64,000 nucleotides of DNA, from NCBI RefSeq assembly GCF_028292945.1, contig NZ_JAQGLJ010000045.1:46099-110098 (forward strand), read 5' to 3'. The DNA comes from Sphingomonas bacterium (GTDB lineage: Bacteria; Pseudomonadota; Alphaproteobacteria; Sphingomonadales; Sphingomonadaceae). Positions 50,844 to 60,901 of the stretch are shown in pieces. Within the stretch, counting starts at the first letter, position 1, and the number at the start of each line of letters is the position of its first letter. Under the pieces are notes generated by a model, which saw only the letters and a program-made list of their open reading frames with translations, did no database searches and was not told where the DNA came from. The translations under genes were made by a program, and so were the position numbers.

Positions 50844-51427
50844 CGCTTCGGCACTTTCCACAACGCATCCAGCCGCGCCTGCGACCCGCCACGTTCGCGC
50901 AGCACCAGCCCGGTCAGGTCGAGCGAACGGCCCTGCAGCATGCCGCCACCCTTGGTCCGCCACGCGACATCGTAGATCGCGCGGTCACTGCGCTTCACAT
51001 CGGCATCCCACCAATATGCCGTCACCAGCACCGGCAGTCTTCCCTCGGCATCGTCGCGGCCGCCGTCGGTCGCCTTGAGCAGCACGTCCTTGAACCAATC
51101 CTTGTCGATGCGCGGCTGCGGCACGGCCGTGCGCGCGGCGACACCGAGACCGGCGGGAAAAGCGACGTCGATCGTCTCGATCTTATGGCTCGCATCGGAC
51201 AGCGTGAGCGCATCGCCACCGCCCGCCACCACGCCCTCCAGCCGCACGACGCGCGAGACCCTGGCCTCCTTCGCCGCCGCCGCCGTCCGCTCCGCCGCCG
51301 CCTCGCGCCGGTCGGACCAGCTGAGGTAAAGCCCGATCGCGCCGATCAGCACGCTCGCGACCGCAACGAATTCCGCCAGCGTCAGCCACCGCCGCTTGCG
51401 CGTGCGCTCTTCCTTGGTCTCGCTCAC
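50840..51427 (-). CDS. Membrane-anchored protein of unknown function
   Basis: 195 residues: basic N-terminus (EERTRKRRWL), one membrane segment at ~18-38 (FVAVASVLIGAIGLYLSW), then an Ala/Arg helix and a soluble domain with beta-rich sequence (VVRLEGVVAGGGDALTLSD; LPVLVTAYWWDADVKR). The topology puts the bulk in the periplasm. Not recognised. Overlaps the next upstream gene by ATGA and converges on the GNAT gene with a 4-bp stop overlap. Confidence 0.75.
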   Translation of the reverse strand: MSETKEERTRKRRWLTLAEFVAVASVLIGAIGLYLSWSDRREAAAERTAAAAKEARVSRVVRLEGVVAGGGDALTLSDASHKIETIDVAFPAGLGVAARTAVPQPRIDKDWFKDVLLKATDGGRDDAEGRLPVLVTAYWWDADVKRSDRAIYDVAWRTKGGGMLQGRSLDLTGLVLRERGGSQARLDALWKVPKR

Positions 51428-51798
51428 CGTCCACCCGCCTCCAGCAACCGTCTGGGTGCGACCAGCTCCCAGCTCTGCGCCACCCGGTCGCCGACCCGGT
51501 CCCAGTCCGCGTCCGGCCCGACCCGCATCGCGACCCAGCCGGACGGGCCCAGATAGGGCGGGGAATAGTAGAAGTCCGGATCATGCTCGATCAGCTGCGC
51601 CTGCTCCTCGCGCCCGCCCGTCTTGACCACCACCGCTGTCTCGCCGTCGCCATGCACATCGTGCCAGAAATAGGCGAAGAACCGCCCCTTGGTGATGAAG
51701 AACCCCGGCGAGCCATGCGACGAACGCTCCGCCGCCTCGGGCAGCTTGAGCGCGATGGCGCGAAGGCGCTCCAGATCGGCGTCGGGATTGGGGCTCAT
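51424..51798 (-). CDS. MmcQ/YjbR family protein
   Basis: 124-residue MmcQ/YjbR (DUF419) protein. The family pattern is seen in LPEAAERSSHGSPGFFITK, FFAYFWHDVHGDGETAVV and PYLGPSGWVAMRV. These have a CyaY-like fold and suspected DNA-binding but no proven function. ATG 51798 overlaps the purN stop by 4 bp, so it sits in the purM-purN transcript. Confidence 0.88.
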   Translation of the reverse strand: MSPNPDADLERLRAIALKLPEAAERSSHGSPGFFITKGRFFAYFWHDVHGDGETAVVVKTGGREEQAQLIEHDPDFYYSPPYLGPSGWVAMRVGPDADWDRVGDRVAQSWELVAPRRLLEAGGR

Positions 51799-52352
51799 CG
51801 CGTCACGAACTCCGCCAGGACCCTGGGGTACAGCCGATGTTCCTCCACCAGCACGCGCGCGGCAAGCGTGTCCGGCGTATCGCCCGCCAGCACCGGCAGG
51901 CGCGCCTGCCCAAGCACCGCACCGCCGTCGAGCTCCTCCGTGACGAGATGCACCGAACACCCCGCCTCCGCATCGCCCGCCGCCAGCGCCCGCGCGTGGG
52001 TGTCGAGGCCCTTGTAGAGCGGCAGCAGCGAAGGGTGAATATTGAGGATGCGCCCGCGCCACCGCGCGACGAACCCGTCAGACAGCAGCCGCATGTAGCC
52101 GGCGAGCGCGATCATCCCCACGCCCGCTTCGCGCAGGGCGGCGTCGAGCTGCTCCTCATACGCCGGCTTGCCGATCCCCTTCGGCGACAAGGCCCAGGTC
52201 GCCAGACCCCGTTCGCGCGCCCAGCCGATCCCCGGCGCGTCGGGTTTGTCGGACGCGACCAGGGCTATGTCGTAAGCCTGGAAGGCTTCTGCTCCGGCCA
52301 CCAGCGCCTGCATGTTCGACCCACGCCCGGAGATCAGGATACCGACCCTCAA
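51795..52352 (-). CDS. purN: Phosphoribosylglycinamide formyltransferase
   Basis: Third step of purine synthesis: formylates GAR using 10-formyl-THF. 185 residues with VGILISGRGSNMQALV at the start, the catalytic Asn/His segment RILNIHPSLLPLYKGLDTH, and the Asp of HLVTEELDGGAVLGQ. Downstream of purM with a repeat-filled gap of 132 bp. Confidence 0.96.
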   Translation of the reverse strand: MRVGILISGRGSNMQALVAGAEAFQAYDIALVASDKPDAPGIGWARERGLATWALSPKGIGKPAYEEQLDAALREAGVGMIALAGYMRLLSDGFVARWRGRILNIHPSLLPLYKGLDTHARALAAGDAEAGCSVHLVTEELDGGAVLGQARLPVLAGDTPDTLAARVLVEEHRLYPRVLAEFVTR

Positions 52353-52362
52353 CCCAATCCCC

Positions 52363-52461
52363 TCCCCGGTGGAAGCCGGGCCCCAGTCGGCCGCGCCGGC
52401 GAGACCGTACCAAGATTCGCGACCAGTCGCCTGGGCCGGGCCCCGGCTTCCGCCGGGGAAG
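52363..52461. repeat. Palindromic repeat, family B copy 2
   Basis: Arms 52363-52385 (CCCCGGTGGAAGCCGGG core) and 52432-52461 (CCCCGGCTTCCGCCGGGG core) face each other across about 45 bases. It fills the purM-purN gap. Related half-elements are at 37146-37204 and 49311-49334. Confidence 0.8.
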
Positions 52462-52484
52462 AGCGAGTATCGGTGATACGCAAG

Positions 52485-53588
52485 TCACGCATGGTGAGTA
52501 GCGCTCCACCCCTCCCGCGAACTCCACGTCTCCGCCGAGCCCTGCACCGTGCACCCGCGCTCGCCCGCCTCGACGGCACCGATCGCGAACACCGTCTCAC
52601 CAACCGCGGTCAGCGCCGCCGTCACCGACTCCGCGTCGTCAGCCGCGACTACCACGACCATACCCACGCCAGTATTGAACGTCCGCGCCATCTCCGCCGG
52701 CTCGATCGCGCCTTGTGCCTGCAGCCACGCCATCAGCCGCGGCAGTTCCCACCGGTCCGCATCGACGACCGCATGGCACCCCACCGGCAGCACGCGCGGC
52801 ACATTCTCCAGCAGCCCGCCGCCGGTGATGTGCGCCAGCCCCTTGATCAATCCCGCGCGCAACGACGGCAGCAGCGACGCGACATAGATCCGCGTCGGCG
52901 TCATCAACGTGTCGATCAACAGCCGGTCGGCGTCGAACAGCGCCGGCCGATCCAGCCGCCAGCCCTTGTCCGCCGCCAGCCTGCGGACCAGCGAGAAGCC
53001 GTTGGAATGAACCCCCGTCGATGCCAGCCCGAGCAGCACGTCGCCCGGCGCGATGCCCTCGCCGGTGAGCAGCTGCCCGCGCTCAACCGCGCCGACCGCG
53101 AACCCGGCGAGGTCATAATCGCCGGCCGCGTACATGCCCGGCATCTCCGCGGTCTCGCCACCGATCAACGCGCAACCCGCCTGCTTGCAACCCTCGGCGA
53201 TCGACGCGACCACGCGCTCGGCGATCACCGGGTCGAGCGTGCCGCAGGCGAAATAATCGAGAAAGAACAGCGGCTCCGCGCCCTGCACCAGCAGGTCGTT
53301 GACGCACATCGCGACCAGATCCACGCCGACGCCGTCGTGGCGGTCCCACTCGATCGCCAGCTTCAGCTTGGTGCCGACGCCGTCGTTCGCCGCCACCAGC
53401 AGCGGGTCGATGAACCCGGCCGCCTTCGGGTCGAACACGCCGCCGAACCCGCCCAGCTCCGCGTCGGCCCCCGGCCGCCGCGTCGCGCGTGCAAGCGGGG
53501 CGATGGCGCGCACCAGCGCATTGCCGGCCGCGATCGAGACGCCGGCATCGGCATAGGAGTAGGGGGCCTTGCGGCGGTCGTCGCTCAT
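52485..53588 (-). CDS. purM: Phosphoribosylformylglycinamidine cyclo-ligase
   Basis: Fifth step of purine synthesis (AIR synthetase). 367 residues with [17 protein letters not shown], the [18 protein letters not shown]-binding motif, [11 protein letters not shown] and [16 protein letters not shown]. It is followed by purN as in most proteobacteria. Divergent from the DUF2066 gene. Confidence 0.96.
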   Translation of the reverse strand: MSDDRRKAPYSYADAGVSIAAGNALVRAIAPLARATRRPGADAELGGFGGVFDPKAAGFIDPLLVAANDGVGTKLKLAIEWDRHDGVGVDLVAMCVNDLLVQGAEPLFFLDYFACGTLDPVIAERVVASIAEGCKQAGCALIGGETAEMPGMYAAGDYDLAGFAVGAVERGQLLTGEGIAPGDVLLGLASTGVHSNGFSLVRRLAADKGWRLDRPALFDADRLLIDTLMTPTRIYVASLLPSLRAGLIKGLAHITGGGLLENVPRVLPVGCHAVVDADRWELPRLMAWLQAQGAIEPAEMARTFNTGVGMVVVVAADDAESVTAALTAVGETVFAIGAVEAGERGCTVQGSAETWSSREGWSATHHA

Positions 53589-53712
53589 GAGCGTTCGCTA
53601 ATCGGAAAGCAGGGTCAAAGGAACTCCGTTCGTGTCGAGCGCGGTCAGGACACGTGGATGTTGGGGGCAATGTCCCTCGACTTCGCCCGGGACGAACGGC
53701 ATGGGAGCCACA

Positions 53713-54969
53713 ATGCGTACCCGCGTTTCAGTTGCCCTGTTGGCGAGCGCCGCGTTTGCGGTTGCCGGCATCGCCGTGCAGGTGCGCGCCCAGATCGAGG
53801 GCAGCGATCGCGGCGTCGTCCCCGTCGCCAGCACCTCGTCCTACGAAGTCAGCGGCGTGCTGGTCGACGTCGCGGCCAAGACTCCGGACGAAGCCCGCTA
53901 CGGCGGCTGGCGTATCGCGCAGCGCAAGGCATGGACGCAGCTGTCGAAGCGGCTTGGCGGCGGCGGCGCGGCGGTGGGCGACGGCACGCTCGACCAGCTC
54001 GTGTCCGGCATCGTCGTCGAGCACGAACAGATCGGCCCGACCCGCTACATCGCCCGGCTGGGCGTACTGTTCAATCGCGCCCGCACCGCGTCGCTGCTCG
54101 GCATCGTCGATCAGGCCGCGCGCTCCGCGCCCATGCTCGTCATCCCGGTCGAACATTCCGGCGGCGTCGCGGGCGTTTTCGAACGGCGCACGGAGTGGCA
54201 GGCGGCGTGGGCGCGCTATCGGACCGGCAACAGCGCGATCGACTATGTCCGCGTCGCTGGCACCGGCCCCGATTCGCTGCTGCTCAATTACGGCCAGACG
54301 CAGCGGCGCGGGCGCGCATGGTGGCGGACGCTGATCGACCAATATGGCGCGCGCGATGTGCTGGTGCCGTCGGTGCGCCTGTCGCGGCAATGGCCCGGCG
54401 GCCCCGTGATCGGCGTTTTCCAGGCCCGCCATGGTCCCGATGGCGAGCTGCTGGGCGGTTTCTCGCTGCGCGTCGGCTCGACGGACGGGTTGCCGCAGTT
54501 GCTGGACGCCGGCGTCAAGCGGCTCGACGAGCTGTACAGTCGCGCGCTCTCCACCGGCATGCTCGCGACCGATCCCGCGCTTTCGCCGCCACCGCAGCCG
54601 GTGGTGGAAACGCCCCCGGAGGTCGGCGAAGTCGTAGAGGACATCGCCACGGCTCAGGCGACGCCAACCACGACACAGGGGATCGTCGTCAACGTCCAGT
54701 ATGATTCGCTGAACGCCTCGTCGGTCGCCAACACCGAATCGGCATTGCGCGGCATCGCCGGGGTCCGCTCGGCGGGGACGACCAGTCTTGCGCTGGGCGG
54801 CGTGTCGGTGATGCGCGTCAGCTATGATGGCGATCCCGCCGCGCTGCGCGCCGCGCTGGAGGCGCGCGGCTATCAGGTGATCGGTAGCGGCACGACGCTG
54901 CGCATCCGCCGCGCGCCACAGCTGCTGCCGCCGGACATCCCGGAGGATGCGGCGCCGGTGGGCGGGTGA
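53713..54969 (+). CDS. Exported DUF2066-like protein
   Basis: 418-residue periplasmic or secreted protein. Signal peptide ~1-27 (VALLASAAFAVAGIAV), then a DUF2066-like region (YEVSGVLVDVAAKTPDEARY, RIAQRKAWTQLSKRLGG) and a C-terminal domain (~330-400) with VVNVQYDSLNASSVANTESALR. ATG 53713 is favoured because GGAG (53703-53706) lies six bases upstream. Function unknown. Its stop TGA (54967-54969) overlaps the GTG that begins the first copy of a 26-bp repeat leading into hdaA. Confidence 0.8.
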   Translation: MRTRVSVALLASAAFAVAGIAVQVRAQIEGSDRGVVPVASTSSYEVSGVLVDVAAKTPDEARYGGWRIAQRKAWTQLSKRLGGGGAAVGDGTLDQLVSGIVVEHEQIGPTRYIARLGVLFNRARTASLLGIVDQAARSAPMLVIPVEHSGGVAGVFERRTEWQAAWARYRTGNSAIDYVRVAGTGPDSLLLNYGQTQRRGRAWWRTLIDQYGARDVLVPSVRLSRQWPGGPVIGVFQARHGPDGELLGGFSLRVGSTDGLPQLLDAGVKRLDELYSRALSTGMLATDPALSPPPQPVVETPPEVGEVVEDIATAQATPTTTQGIVVNVQYDSLNASSVANTESALRGIAGVRSAGTTSLALGGVSVMRVSYDGDPAALRAALEARGYQVIGSGTTLRIRRAPQLLPPDIPEDAAPVGG

Positions 54970-55033
54970 GCGGGCCGATCGACCCCCCGCGATGAGCGGC
55001 CCGATAGACCCGTCGCGATGAGCGGCCAGATCG
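54966..55033 (+). repeat. 26-bp tandem repeat: three overlapping start codons leading into hdaA
   Basis: Copy 1, 54966-54991, starts GTGAGCGGGCCGAT; copy 2, 54992-55017, starts ATGAGCGGCCCGAT (21 of 26 identical); partial copy 3, from 55018, starts ATGAGCGGCCAGAT and is the hdaA start. As 26 is not a multiple of three, each start codon is in a different frame. Copies 1 and 2 encode nine-residue peptides (VSGPIDPPR as GTG-initiated, and MSGPIDPSR) whose TGA stops overlap the next start codon. Confidence 0.85.
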
Positions 55034-55641
55034 CGCTTCCGCTCGGCTGGCCGCCGCGGCCGCGCGACGATGCGTTCCTGGTCACCCCGTCGAACGCACG
55101 CGCCGCCCACCTGCTGGAACATTGGGGCGCATGGCCGGTGATGACCGCGCTGCTCGTCGGCCCGCGCAAGTCCGGCCGCAGCCTGCTCGCCCGGCTGTTC
55201 GCGGCCAAAAGCGGCGGGTCGGTGATCGATGATGCCGATCGCGCGCCGGAGGAGCATCTGTTCCATGCCTGGAACCGCGCGCAGACCGCGCGCCGTCCGC
55301 TGGTGATCGTCGCCGACGCCCCGCCGCCAGCGTGGGAGATCGCGCTCCCCGACCTGCGCTCGCGTCTCGCCGCCGGCATCGTCGCGACGATCGAGGCGCC
55401 CGACGACCAGCTCGTGCGCGCGCTGCTCGCGCAACAGTTCGAGCGGCGCAACCTCGATGCCCGGCCCGAGCTCGTCGACTGGCTGGCGCAGCGCCTGGAG
55501 CGCAGCCACGTCGCCGTGCTCCGCGCGATCGACGCGCTCGATCAGGAGGTGCTGGAGACGCGAAAACGTCTAACGGTGCCGCTAGCCAGAACGACCCTCA
55601 CCGCCGCCGGGCTGATCAGCCCGCCATCGGAGTCTGCATGA
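55018..55641 (+). CDS. hdaA: HdaA, DnaA-inactivating AAA protein
   Basis: Promotes hydrolysis of DnaA-bound ATP together with the sliding clamp (RIDA). 207 residues. N-terminal clamp-binding motif QIALPL at residues 4-9, Walker A-like [13 protein letters not shown] where the usual Lys is Arg, a Walker B-like SVIDDAD, and a C-terminal DnaA domain III-like helical region ([21 protein letters not shown]). Start at ATG 55018, overlapping the leader peptide stop. Overlaps ppk by ATGA. Confidence 0.9.
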   Translation: MSGQIALPLGWPPRPRDDAFLVTPSNARAAHLLEHWGAWPVMTALLVGPRKSGRSLLARLFAAKSGGSVIDDADRAPEEHLFHAWNRAQTARRPLVIVADAPPPAWEIALPDLRSRLAAGIVATIEAPDDQLVRALLAQQFERRNLDARPELVDWLAQRLERSHVAVLRAIDALDQEVLETRKRLTVPLARTTLTAAGLISPPSESA

Positions 55642-57803
55642 CCCGCCCCGCCACGCTCGCCCGCCTCACCGAACCCGGCGAAGAGGCGTTCGCCCGGCAC
55701 GGCGGCGACCGCTATTTCAATCGCGAACTGAGCTGGCTGGCGTTCAACCGCCGCGTGCTGGAGGAGGCGTGCAACACCCAGCACCCGCTGCTGGAGCGGC
55801 TGCGCTTCCTGTCCATCTCCGGGTCCAATCTGGACGAGTTCTTTATGGTCCGCGTCGCCGGGCTGAAGGGTCAGCAACTGCAGGGGGTGGACCACCGCTC
55901 CGCCGACGGCCTCACCGTCGGCCAGCAGCTCGCCGCCATCACGGCGGAGGCGAACCGGCTGGCGGCCTCGCAGCAGCGCGTCTGGGGCGACCTGCGCACC
56001 GATCTCGATTCGGTCGGATTGCTGGTGCTGCGGCGCGACGAGATCGACGCGGACGCCGCGGACTGGCTGGAGGAGCATTTCCGCGAACAGATCTTCCCGA
56101 TGCTGACCCCGCAGGCACTCGATCCCGCGCATCCGTTTCCATTCATTCCCAATGGCGGTCTGTCGGTGATCTTCGACCTGGTGCGCGATTCTGATCGGGC
56201 CGAGATCCGCGAGCTGGTGATGCTGCCCGCCGCCACGCCACGCTTCATCCGGCTGCCCGGCGAGCCCGCGCGGTTCGTCGCGGTGGAGGCGGTGCTGAAG
56301 CGCTTCGCGCCGCTTGTCTTCCCCGGTTATGCGATCGCCGGTGCCGCCACCTTCCGGGTCCTGCGCGACAGCGACATCGAGCTGGAGGAAGAGGCGGAGG
56401 ACCTGGTCCGCTACTTCGCCAACGCGATCAAGCGCCGCCGCCGGGGCCGCGTCATCCGGCTGGAGCTGGAGACGGGCACGCCCGACACGCTCGCCGCCGT
56501 GCTGCGCGCGGAATTGGGCAAGGGCAGCGCCATCATCACCGAGACGGGTCAGCTGCTGGGACTTGCCGACCTGGGGGCGCTGGTCGATCAGGACCGCCCC
56601 GACCTGAAATTTCCGCTCTTCACCCCGCGATTTCCCGAGCGCATCCGCGAATATGACGGCGACTGCTTCGCCGCGATCCGGGCCAAGGACATCGTCGTCC
56701 ACCACCCGTACGAGACGTTCGAGGTGGTGGTCGCCTTCCTGCAACAGGCCGCCGCCGACCCCGACGTGGTCGCGATCAAGCAGACGCTGTATCGCGCGGG
56801 CAAGCAGTCGGCCGTCGTCAATGCGCTGATCGCGGCGGCGGAGGCGGGCAAGTCGGTGACGGCGGTGGTCGAGCTCAAGGCGCGGTTCGACGAGGAGCAG
56901 AACCTGGCCTGGGCCTCGGCGCTGGAACGCGCGGGCGTGCAGGTGGTCTACGGCTTCATCGACTGGAAGACCCACGCCAAATGCGCGATGGTGGTCCGCC
57001 GCGAGGGGGCGTATTTCCGCACCTACTGCCATTTCGGCACCGGCAACTATCACCCGGTCACCGCACGCATCTATACCGACCTCAGCTTCTTCACCGCCGA
57101 TCCCGCCATCGCTCGCGACGCGGCACAGATGTTCAACTACATTACCGGCTATGTGGAGCCGACCGGCCTCGCCAAGCTGGGGCTGAGCCCGCGCGACATG
57201 CGACTTCGCCTGTCGGCGCTGATCGACGCGGAAATCGCGCACGCGCGCGCCGGCCGCCCGGGCGCGATCTGGGCCAAGATGAACAGTCTGGTCGATCCCG
57301 CCGTGATCGAGAAGCTGTACGAGGCGAGTGCGGCGGGGGTGGAGATCGACCTGATCATGCGCGGCATCTGCTGCCTGCGTCCGGGCGTGCCGGGCCTGTC
57401 GGAGCGCATCCGCGTCCGCTCGATCGTCGGCCGGTTCCTCGAACATAGCCGCATCTGGGCGTTCGGCAACGGCGCAAACTTACCCAACGAAAAAGCTAAC
57501 TTGTACATCTCGTCCGCCGACTGGATGCCCCGCAACTTCGACCGCCGCGTGGAATACATGCTCCCCATCGAGAACCCCACCGTCCACGAACAGATCCTTG
57601 ACCAGGTGATGGTCGCCAACCTGATCGACAACGAACAGACCTGGCTGCTCGACGCCGACGGCGGCTACACCCGCGTCGCTCCCGGCGAAAAGCCGTTCAA
57701 CCTCCACCGCTACTTCATGACCAACCCGTCGCTGTCGGGTCGAGGTGCCGCGGGCGATGACGGCGAGGAAGTGCCGACCCTGTCGCTGAGGCGCGGCCAT
57801 TGA
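55638..57803 (+). CDS. ppk: Polyphosphate kinase 1
   Basis: Polymerises ATP phosphates into polyphosphate. 721 residues: N-terminal domain with [20 protein letters not shown], then the two phospholipase-D-like catalytic domains. The autophosphorylated His is in [14 protein letters not shown] (His446), and the second site [16 protein letters not shown] and [13 protein letters not shown] are intact. Overlaps hdaA (ATGA) and ppx (TTGA). Confidence 0.96.
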   Translation: MTRPATLARLTEPGEEAFARHGGDRYFNRELSWLAFNRRVLEEACNTQHPLLERLRFLSISGSNLDEFFMVRVAGLKGQQLQGVDHRSADGLTVGQQLAAITAEANRLAASQQRVWGDLRTDLDSVGLLVLRRDEIDADAADWLEEHFREQIFPMLTPQALDPAHPFPFIPNGGLSVIFDLVRDSDRAEIRELVMLPAATPRFIRLPGEPARFVAVEAVLKRFAPLVFPGYAIAGAATFRVLRDSDIELEEEAEDLVRYFANAIKRRRRGRVIRLELETGTPDTLAAVLRAELGKGSAIITETGQLLGLADLGALVDQDRPDLKFPLFTPRFPERIREYDGDCFAAIRAKDIVVHHPYETFEVVVAFLQQAAADPDVVAIKQTLYRAGKQSAVVNALIAAAEAGKSVTAVVELKARFDEEQNLAWASALERAGVQVVYGFIDWKTHAKCAMVVRREGAYFRTYCHFGTGNYHPVTARIYTDLSFFTADPAIARDAAQMFNYITGYVEPTGLAKLGLSPRDMRLRLSALIDAEIAHARAGRPGAIWAKMNSLVDPAVIEKLYEASAAGVEIDLIMRGICCLRPGVPGLSERIRVRSIVGRFLEHSRIWAFGNGANLPNEKANLYISSADWMPRNFDRRVEYMLPIENPTVHEQILDQVMVANLIDNEQTWLLDADGGYTRVAPGEKPFNLHRYFMTNPSLSGRGAAGDDGEEVPTLSLRRGH

Positions 57804-59290
57804 GTCTGCTCTCCCCGCTGCGCCCACTCGGAAAAACGACCTCCGAACCGCGCACCGCGATCATCGACATCGGCTCCAACTCGATCCGCCTCGTCGTGTA
57901 CCAGGGTCCTGCGCGCCTGCCCGCCATCCTCTTCAACGAAAAGGTGCTGGCGGGTCTCGGCCGTGGCCTTGCGGCGAGCGGCGCGATCTCGGCCGACGCG
58001 ATGGCGCTCGCGCAGACCACGCTCGCCCGCTTCGCACGGCTGGCGCGGGAGATGGAAGCGACCCGCGTGCGCACCGTCGCCACCGCCGCCGTCCGCGACG
58101 CCGCCAACGGCGCAGAACTGATCGCGCATGCCAAGGCCGCTGGTCTGGCGGTCGAGCTCCTGTCGGGCGAACAGGAGGCCCTGGCGGCGGGCTATGGTGT
58201 GCTGTCCGCCTTCCCCGATGCCGACGGCATCGTCGGCGATCTGGGCGGCGGCAGTCTGGAGCTGGTGCGCGTGCGCGGCGGCGAACTGGCGGAGCGCGTG
58301 TCCTTCCCGCTGGGCGTGCTGCGCCTGCCGGCGTTTCGCGGCGGCGGCGAGCTGGAGAAGCAGGTCGTGCGCGCGATCGACAAGGCGGGCTGGAAGGGCA
58401 GGGGCAGGGGGCTGCCCTTGTATCTCGTCGGCGGGTCGTGGCGGGCGCTCGCCCGGCTGGACATGGATCTGTCAGCCTATCCGCTGCCGATCGTCCACGG
58501 CTATGCCATGGATGCGGACGCGATCGCGCGGCTGTCGCGGACGATCGAGCAGGCGTCGCGCAATCGTTTGCGCGCCACACCGGGTCTGTCCGCAGGCCGC
58601 GTTCCCACGCTGGGCGACGCCGCCGCGATCCTGTCGCTGCTGCTGCGAACGCTCGGTAGCGCTGGCACGGTCGTGTCCGCCTATGGCTTGCGCGAAGGGC
58701 TGTTGTTCCAAGATCTCGACCCCACTACCCGCGCACAGGACCCGCTCACCGTCGCGACGCGCGACGAGGGTCGCCGGGTCGCGCGCTTTCCGGAACATGG
58801 CGACCTGCTCGACCGCTGGCTCGCGCCTTTGTTCGACCGCGACGATGTGCCCGCCGCACGGCTGCGCAATGCCGCCTGCCAGCTCGCCGACGTCGGCTGG
58901 CGCGCGAACCCCGATTTCCGCGCCGAGCTGGGCGTCGAGGTGGCGCTGCACGGCAATTGGGTCGGCGTGGACGCCGCAGGGCGGGCGCAGATAGCGCAGG
59001 CGATCCATGCCAGCCTGGGGGGCGGCCCGATCCCGCTGACCTCGCTAGCCCGCCTCGCCAGCCCGGAGAAGCTCGACCGCGCCACCGCTTGGGGCCTGGC
59101 GATCCGCGTCGCTCAGCGGCTGAGCGGCGGCTTGGCCGGTCCGTTGCAACGGTCGCGGCTGTCGGCGGACGAGGGCACCGTCACGCTCCACCTCCCGCCA
59201 GAGGACCGGGCGCTCTACGGCGAGACGGTGGAGCGCCGCCATGCGGCCCTGGCGACGTTCCTCGATCGACTGCCGATCCTGTCGGCCTAG
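57800..59290 (+). CDS. ppx: Exopolyphosphatase / guanosine pentaphosphatase
   Basis: Degrades polyphosphate or pppGpp. 496 residues, ASKHA fold: phosphate-1 motif [15 protein letters not shown], phosphate-2 [14 protein letters not shown], catalytic Glu in [13 protein letters not shown]. The C-terminal HD-like domain (~310-496) is present. The start is TTG at 57800 overlapping the ppk stop. Tail-to-tail 4-bp overlap with the I78-like gene. Confidence 0.93.
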   Translation: MSLLSPLRPLGKTTSEPRTAIIDIGSNSIRLVVYQGPARLPAILFNEKVLAGLGRGLAASGAISADAMALAQTTLARFARLAREMEATRVRTVATAAVRDAANGAELIAHAKAAGLAVELLSGEQEALAAGYGVLSAFPDADGIVGDLGGGSLELVRVRGGELAERVSFPLGVLRLPAFRGGGELEKQVVRAIDKAGWKGRGRGLPLYLVGGSWRALARLDMDLSAYPLPIVHGYAMDADAIARLSRTIEQASRNRLRATPGLSAGRVPTLGDAAAILSLLLRTLGSAGTVVSAYGLREGLLFQDLDPTTRAQDPLTVATRDEGRRVARFPEHGDLLDRWLAPLFDRDDVPAARLRNAACQLADVGWRANPDFRAELGVEVALHGNWVGVDAAGRAQIAQAIHASLGGGPIPLTSLARLASPEKLDRATAWGLAIRVAQRLSGGLAGPLQRSRLSADEGTVTLHLPPEDRALYGETVERRHAALATFLDRLPILSA

Positions 59291-59532
59291 CCGCAACGCA
59301 CCGCCGTGATCAGGCGCCGACGGTCCACGCGCAGGTTCAGCCGGTCCTCGCGAAAGTCCATCGTCACCAGCTGACCCGGCCACATCACCCGCACCGTGCG
59401 CGCACCCGACAGCCGCTTCGCCCGGCTCGGCACCCCACGGCGGTACCGCTCGCCGACCAGCACCTCCGCCGGCGCGGCTGAGCATAAGGCGGGTTGCTGC
59501 ACCGCCGCCATCATCAACATCAGGCTCAGCAT
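59287..59532 (-). CDS. Peptidase inhibitor I78-family protein
   Basis: 81-residue exported protein: signal peptide ([19 protein letters not shown]) and a mature part with the I78 (elastase inhibitor AFLEI-like) pattern SGARTVRVMWPGQLVTMDF followed by REDRLNLRVDRRRLI and a terminal Cys-Gly. Family members inhibit serine proteases. ATG 59532 shares its A with the rnd TGA stop (TGATG), so it is translationally coupled to rnd. The link with RNase D is probably transcriptional only. Confidence 0.8.
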   Translation of the reverse strand: MLSLMLMMAAVQQPALCSAAPAEVLVGERYRRGVPSRAKRLSGARTVRVMWPGQLVTMDFREDRLNLRVDRRRLITAVRCG

Positions 59533-60716
59533 CACGCCATCTCCTCCACTGCCAGCGAGCGCGTCATCTTCAGCTTGCCGTCCAGCACCGCGAATGCCAG
59601 CCGCCCCTCGACGAGATCGACCGCATCGCGCCCGAACTGGTCGTATCGCCATCCTTCCAGCATCGCCAAGCCCTGTCGCTGCCCCGCTGCCAGAAGCTCC
59701 AGTTCCTCCGATCGCGCCAGCAGCTTGGACGCCACGTCGATATCGCGCGCGCGGATCTTGAGCAGCAGCTTGAGCAGGTCGGCGACAAGCGCCCCCTCCT
59801 TGCCGAGCCCCGGCTTGCGGTCGTCGCGCGGCGGCAGCTCGTCATCGGGCAGCGGTTCCGCGCCGGCGATCGCCGCCATCAGCCGGACGCCGATTTCGTT
59901 GGTCGCCCAGCCCGCCGACAGCCCGCGTACCTTGGCCAGCTCCGCCTGCTTGCGCGGCGCATGGCCGGCCAAGTCGGCCAGCGTCTCGTCCTTCATAATC
60001 CGTCCGCGCGGCAGGTCCTTGCCGCGCGCCTCCAGCTCGCGCCACCGTGCGATGGCTTTCAGCCGCCCCAGCACGTCGGCCTTGCGGCTCGGCACGCGCA
60101 CGCGCTTCCACGCCTGTTCGGGATCGTTGGCGTAATTGGCGGGGTCGGCGAGCCGCTCCATCTCTTGATCCAGCCAGTCGCCGCGCCCGGTCTTCTTCAG
60201 CCGCTGCAGCATCTTGGGAAAGATCGCCGCCAGATGCGTCACGTCGCCGATCGCATATTCGATCTGCCTGGGCTCCAGCGGCCGCTTGCCCCAGTCGGTG
60301 AAGCGCGCGCCCTTGTCGATCTGCACACCCAACCAGCTGTCGACGAGGTTCGAATAACCGATCTGCTCGCCTTGCCCCAGCGCCATTGCCGCCACCTGCG
60401 TGTCAAACAGCGGGTGCGGCGTCGTGCCCGTCAGATTGTAGATGATCTCGAGATCCTGCCCCCCGGCGTGGAAGACCTTGAGCACGTCCTCGTTCGCTAC
60501 CATCAGTTGCAGCAGCGGCGCGAGGTCCAGCCCCGGCGCCATCGGATCGATCGCCGCCGCTTCGTTCACGTCGGCGACCTGGATCAGGCACAGTTCGGGA
60601 AAGAACGTGTTCTCGCGCATGAACTCGGTGTCGACGGTGATAAAGTCGGCCTTGGCCCAGCGGGCGCAGAGTTCGGAAAGAGTGGCGGTGTCGGTGACGA
60701 GCGGGTGAATATGCAT
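59532..60716 (-). CDS. rnd: Ribonuclease D
   Basis: 3'-5' exoribonuclease acting on tRNA precursors. 394 residues, DEDDy domain: [43 protein letters not shown] (Tyr/Asp motif), followed by two HRDC domains (~210-290 and beyond, [17 protein letters not shown]). ATG 60716. Divergent from aspS by about 185 bp. Confidence 0.95.
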   Translation of the reverse strand: MHIHPLVTDTATLSELCARWAKADFITVDTEFMRENTFFPELCLIQVADVNEAAAIDPMAPGLDLAPLLQLMVANEDVLKVFHAGGQDLEIIYNLTGTTPHPLFDTQVAAMALGQGEQIGYSNLVDSWLGVQIDKGARFTDWGKRPLEPRQIEYAIGDVTHLAAIFPKMLQRLKKTGRGDWLDQEMERLADPANYANDPEQAWKRVRVPSRKADVLGRLKAIARWRELEARGKDLPRGRIMKDETLADLAGHAPRKQAELAKVRGLSAGWATNEIGVRLMAAIAGAEPLPDDELPPRDDRKPGLGKEGALVADLLKLLLKIRARDIDVASKLLARSEELELLAAGQRQGLAMLEGWRYDQFGRDAVDLVEGRLAFAVLDGKLKMTRSLAVEEMA

Positions 60717-60901
60717 CGCCCCGCCATAGCGCGGCGGCGCGGGTTGACAAACGGGGAGGGGACGGGGGAGGGCGCGACGATCCGGAGCCGCTCAGAGTAG
60801 CGGCCATCTCTGAGCTGGTGCGACGTTGCGCTTCACGCGCGGCAAGCACCTTTCACCTCTACGAGTCCTGCTTCGCCGGGATGTATTTGTTTGGAATGAT
60901 G

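Noticed and set aside
60744..60775. TTGACA upstream of aspS as a promoter
   Set aside because: The -35 match is perfect but the -10 position is G-rich with no TATAAT-like element at 16-18 bases.
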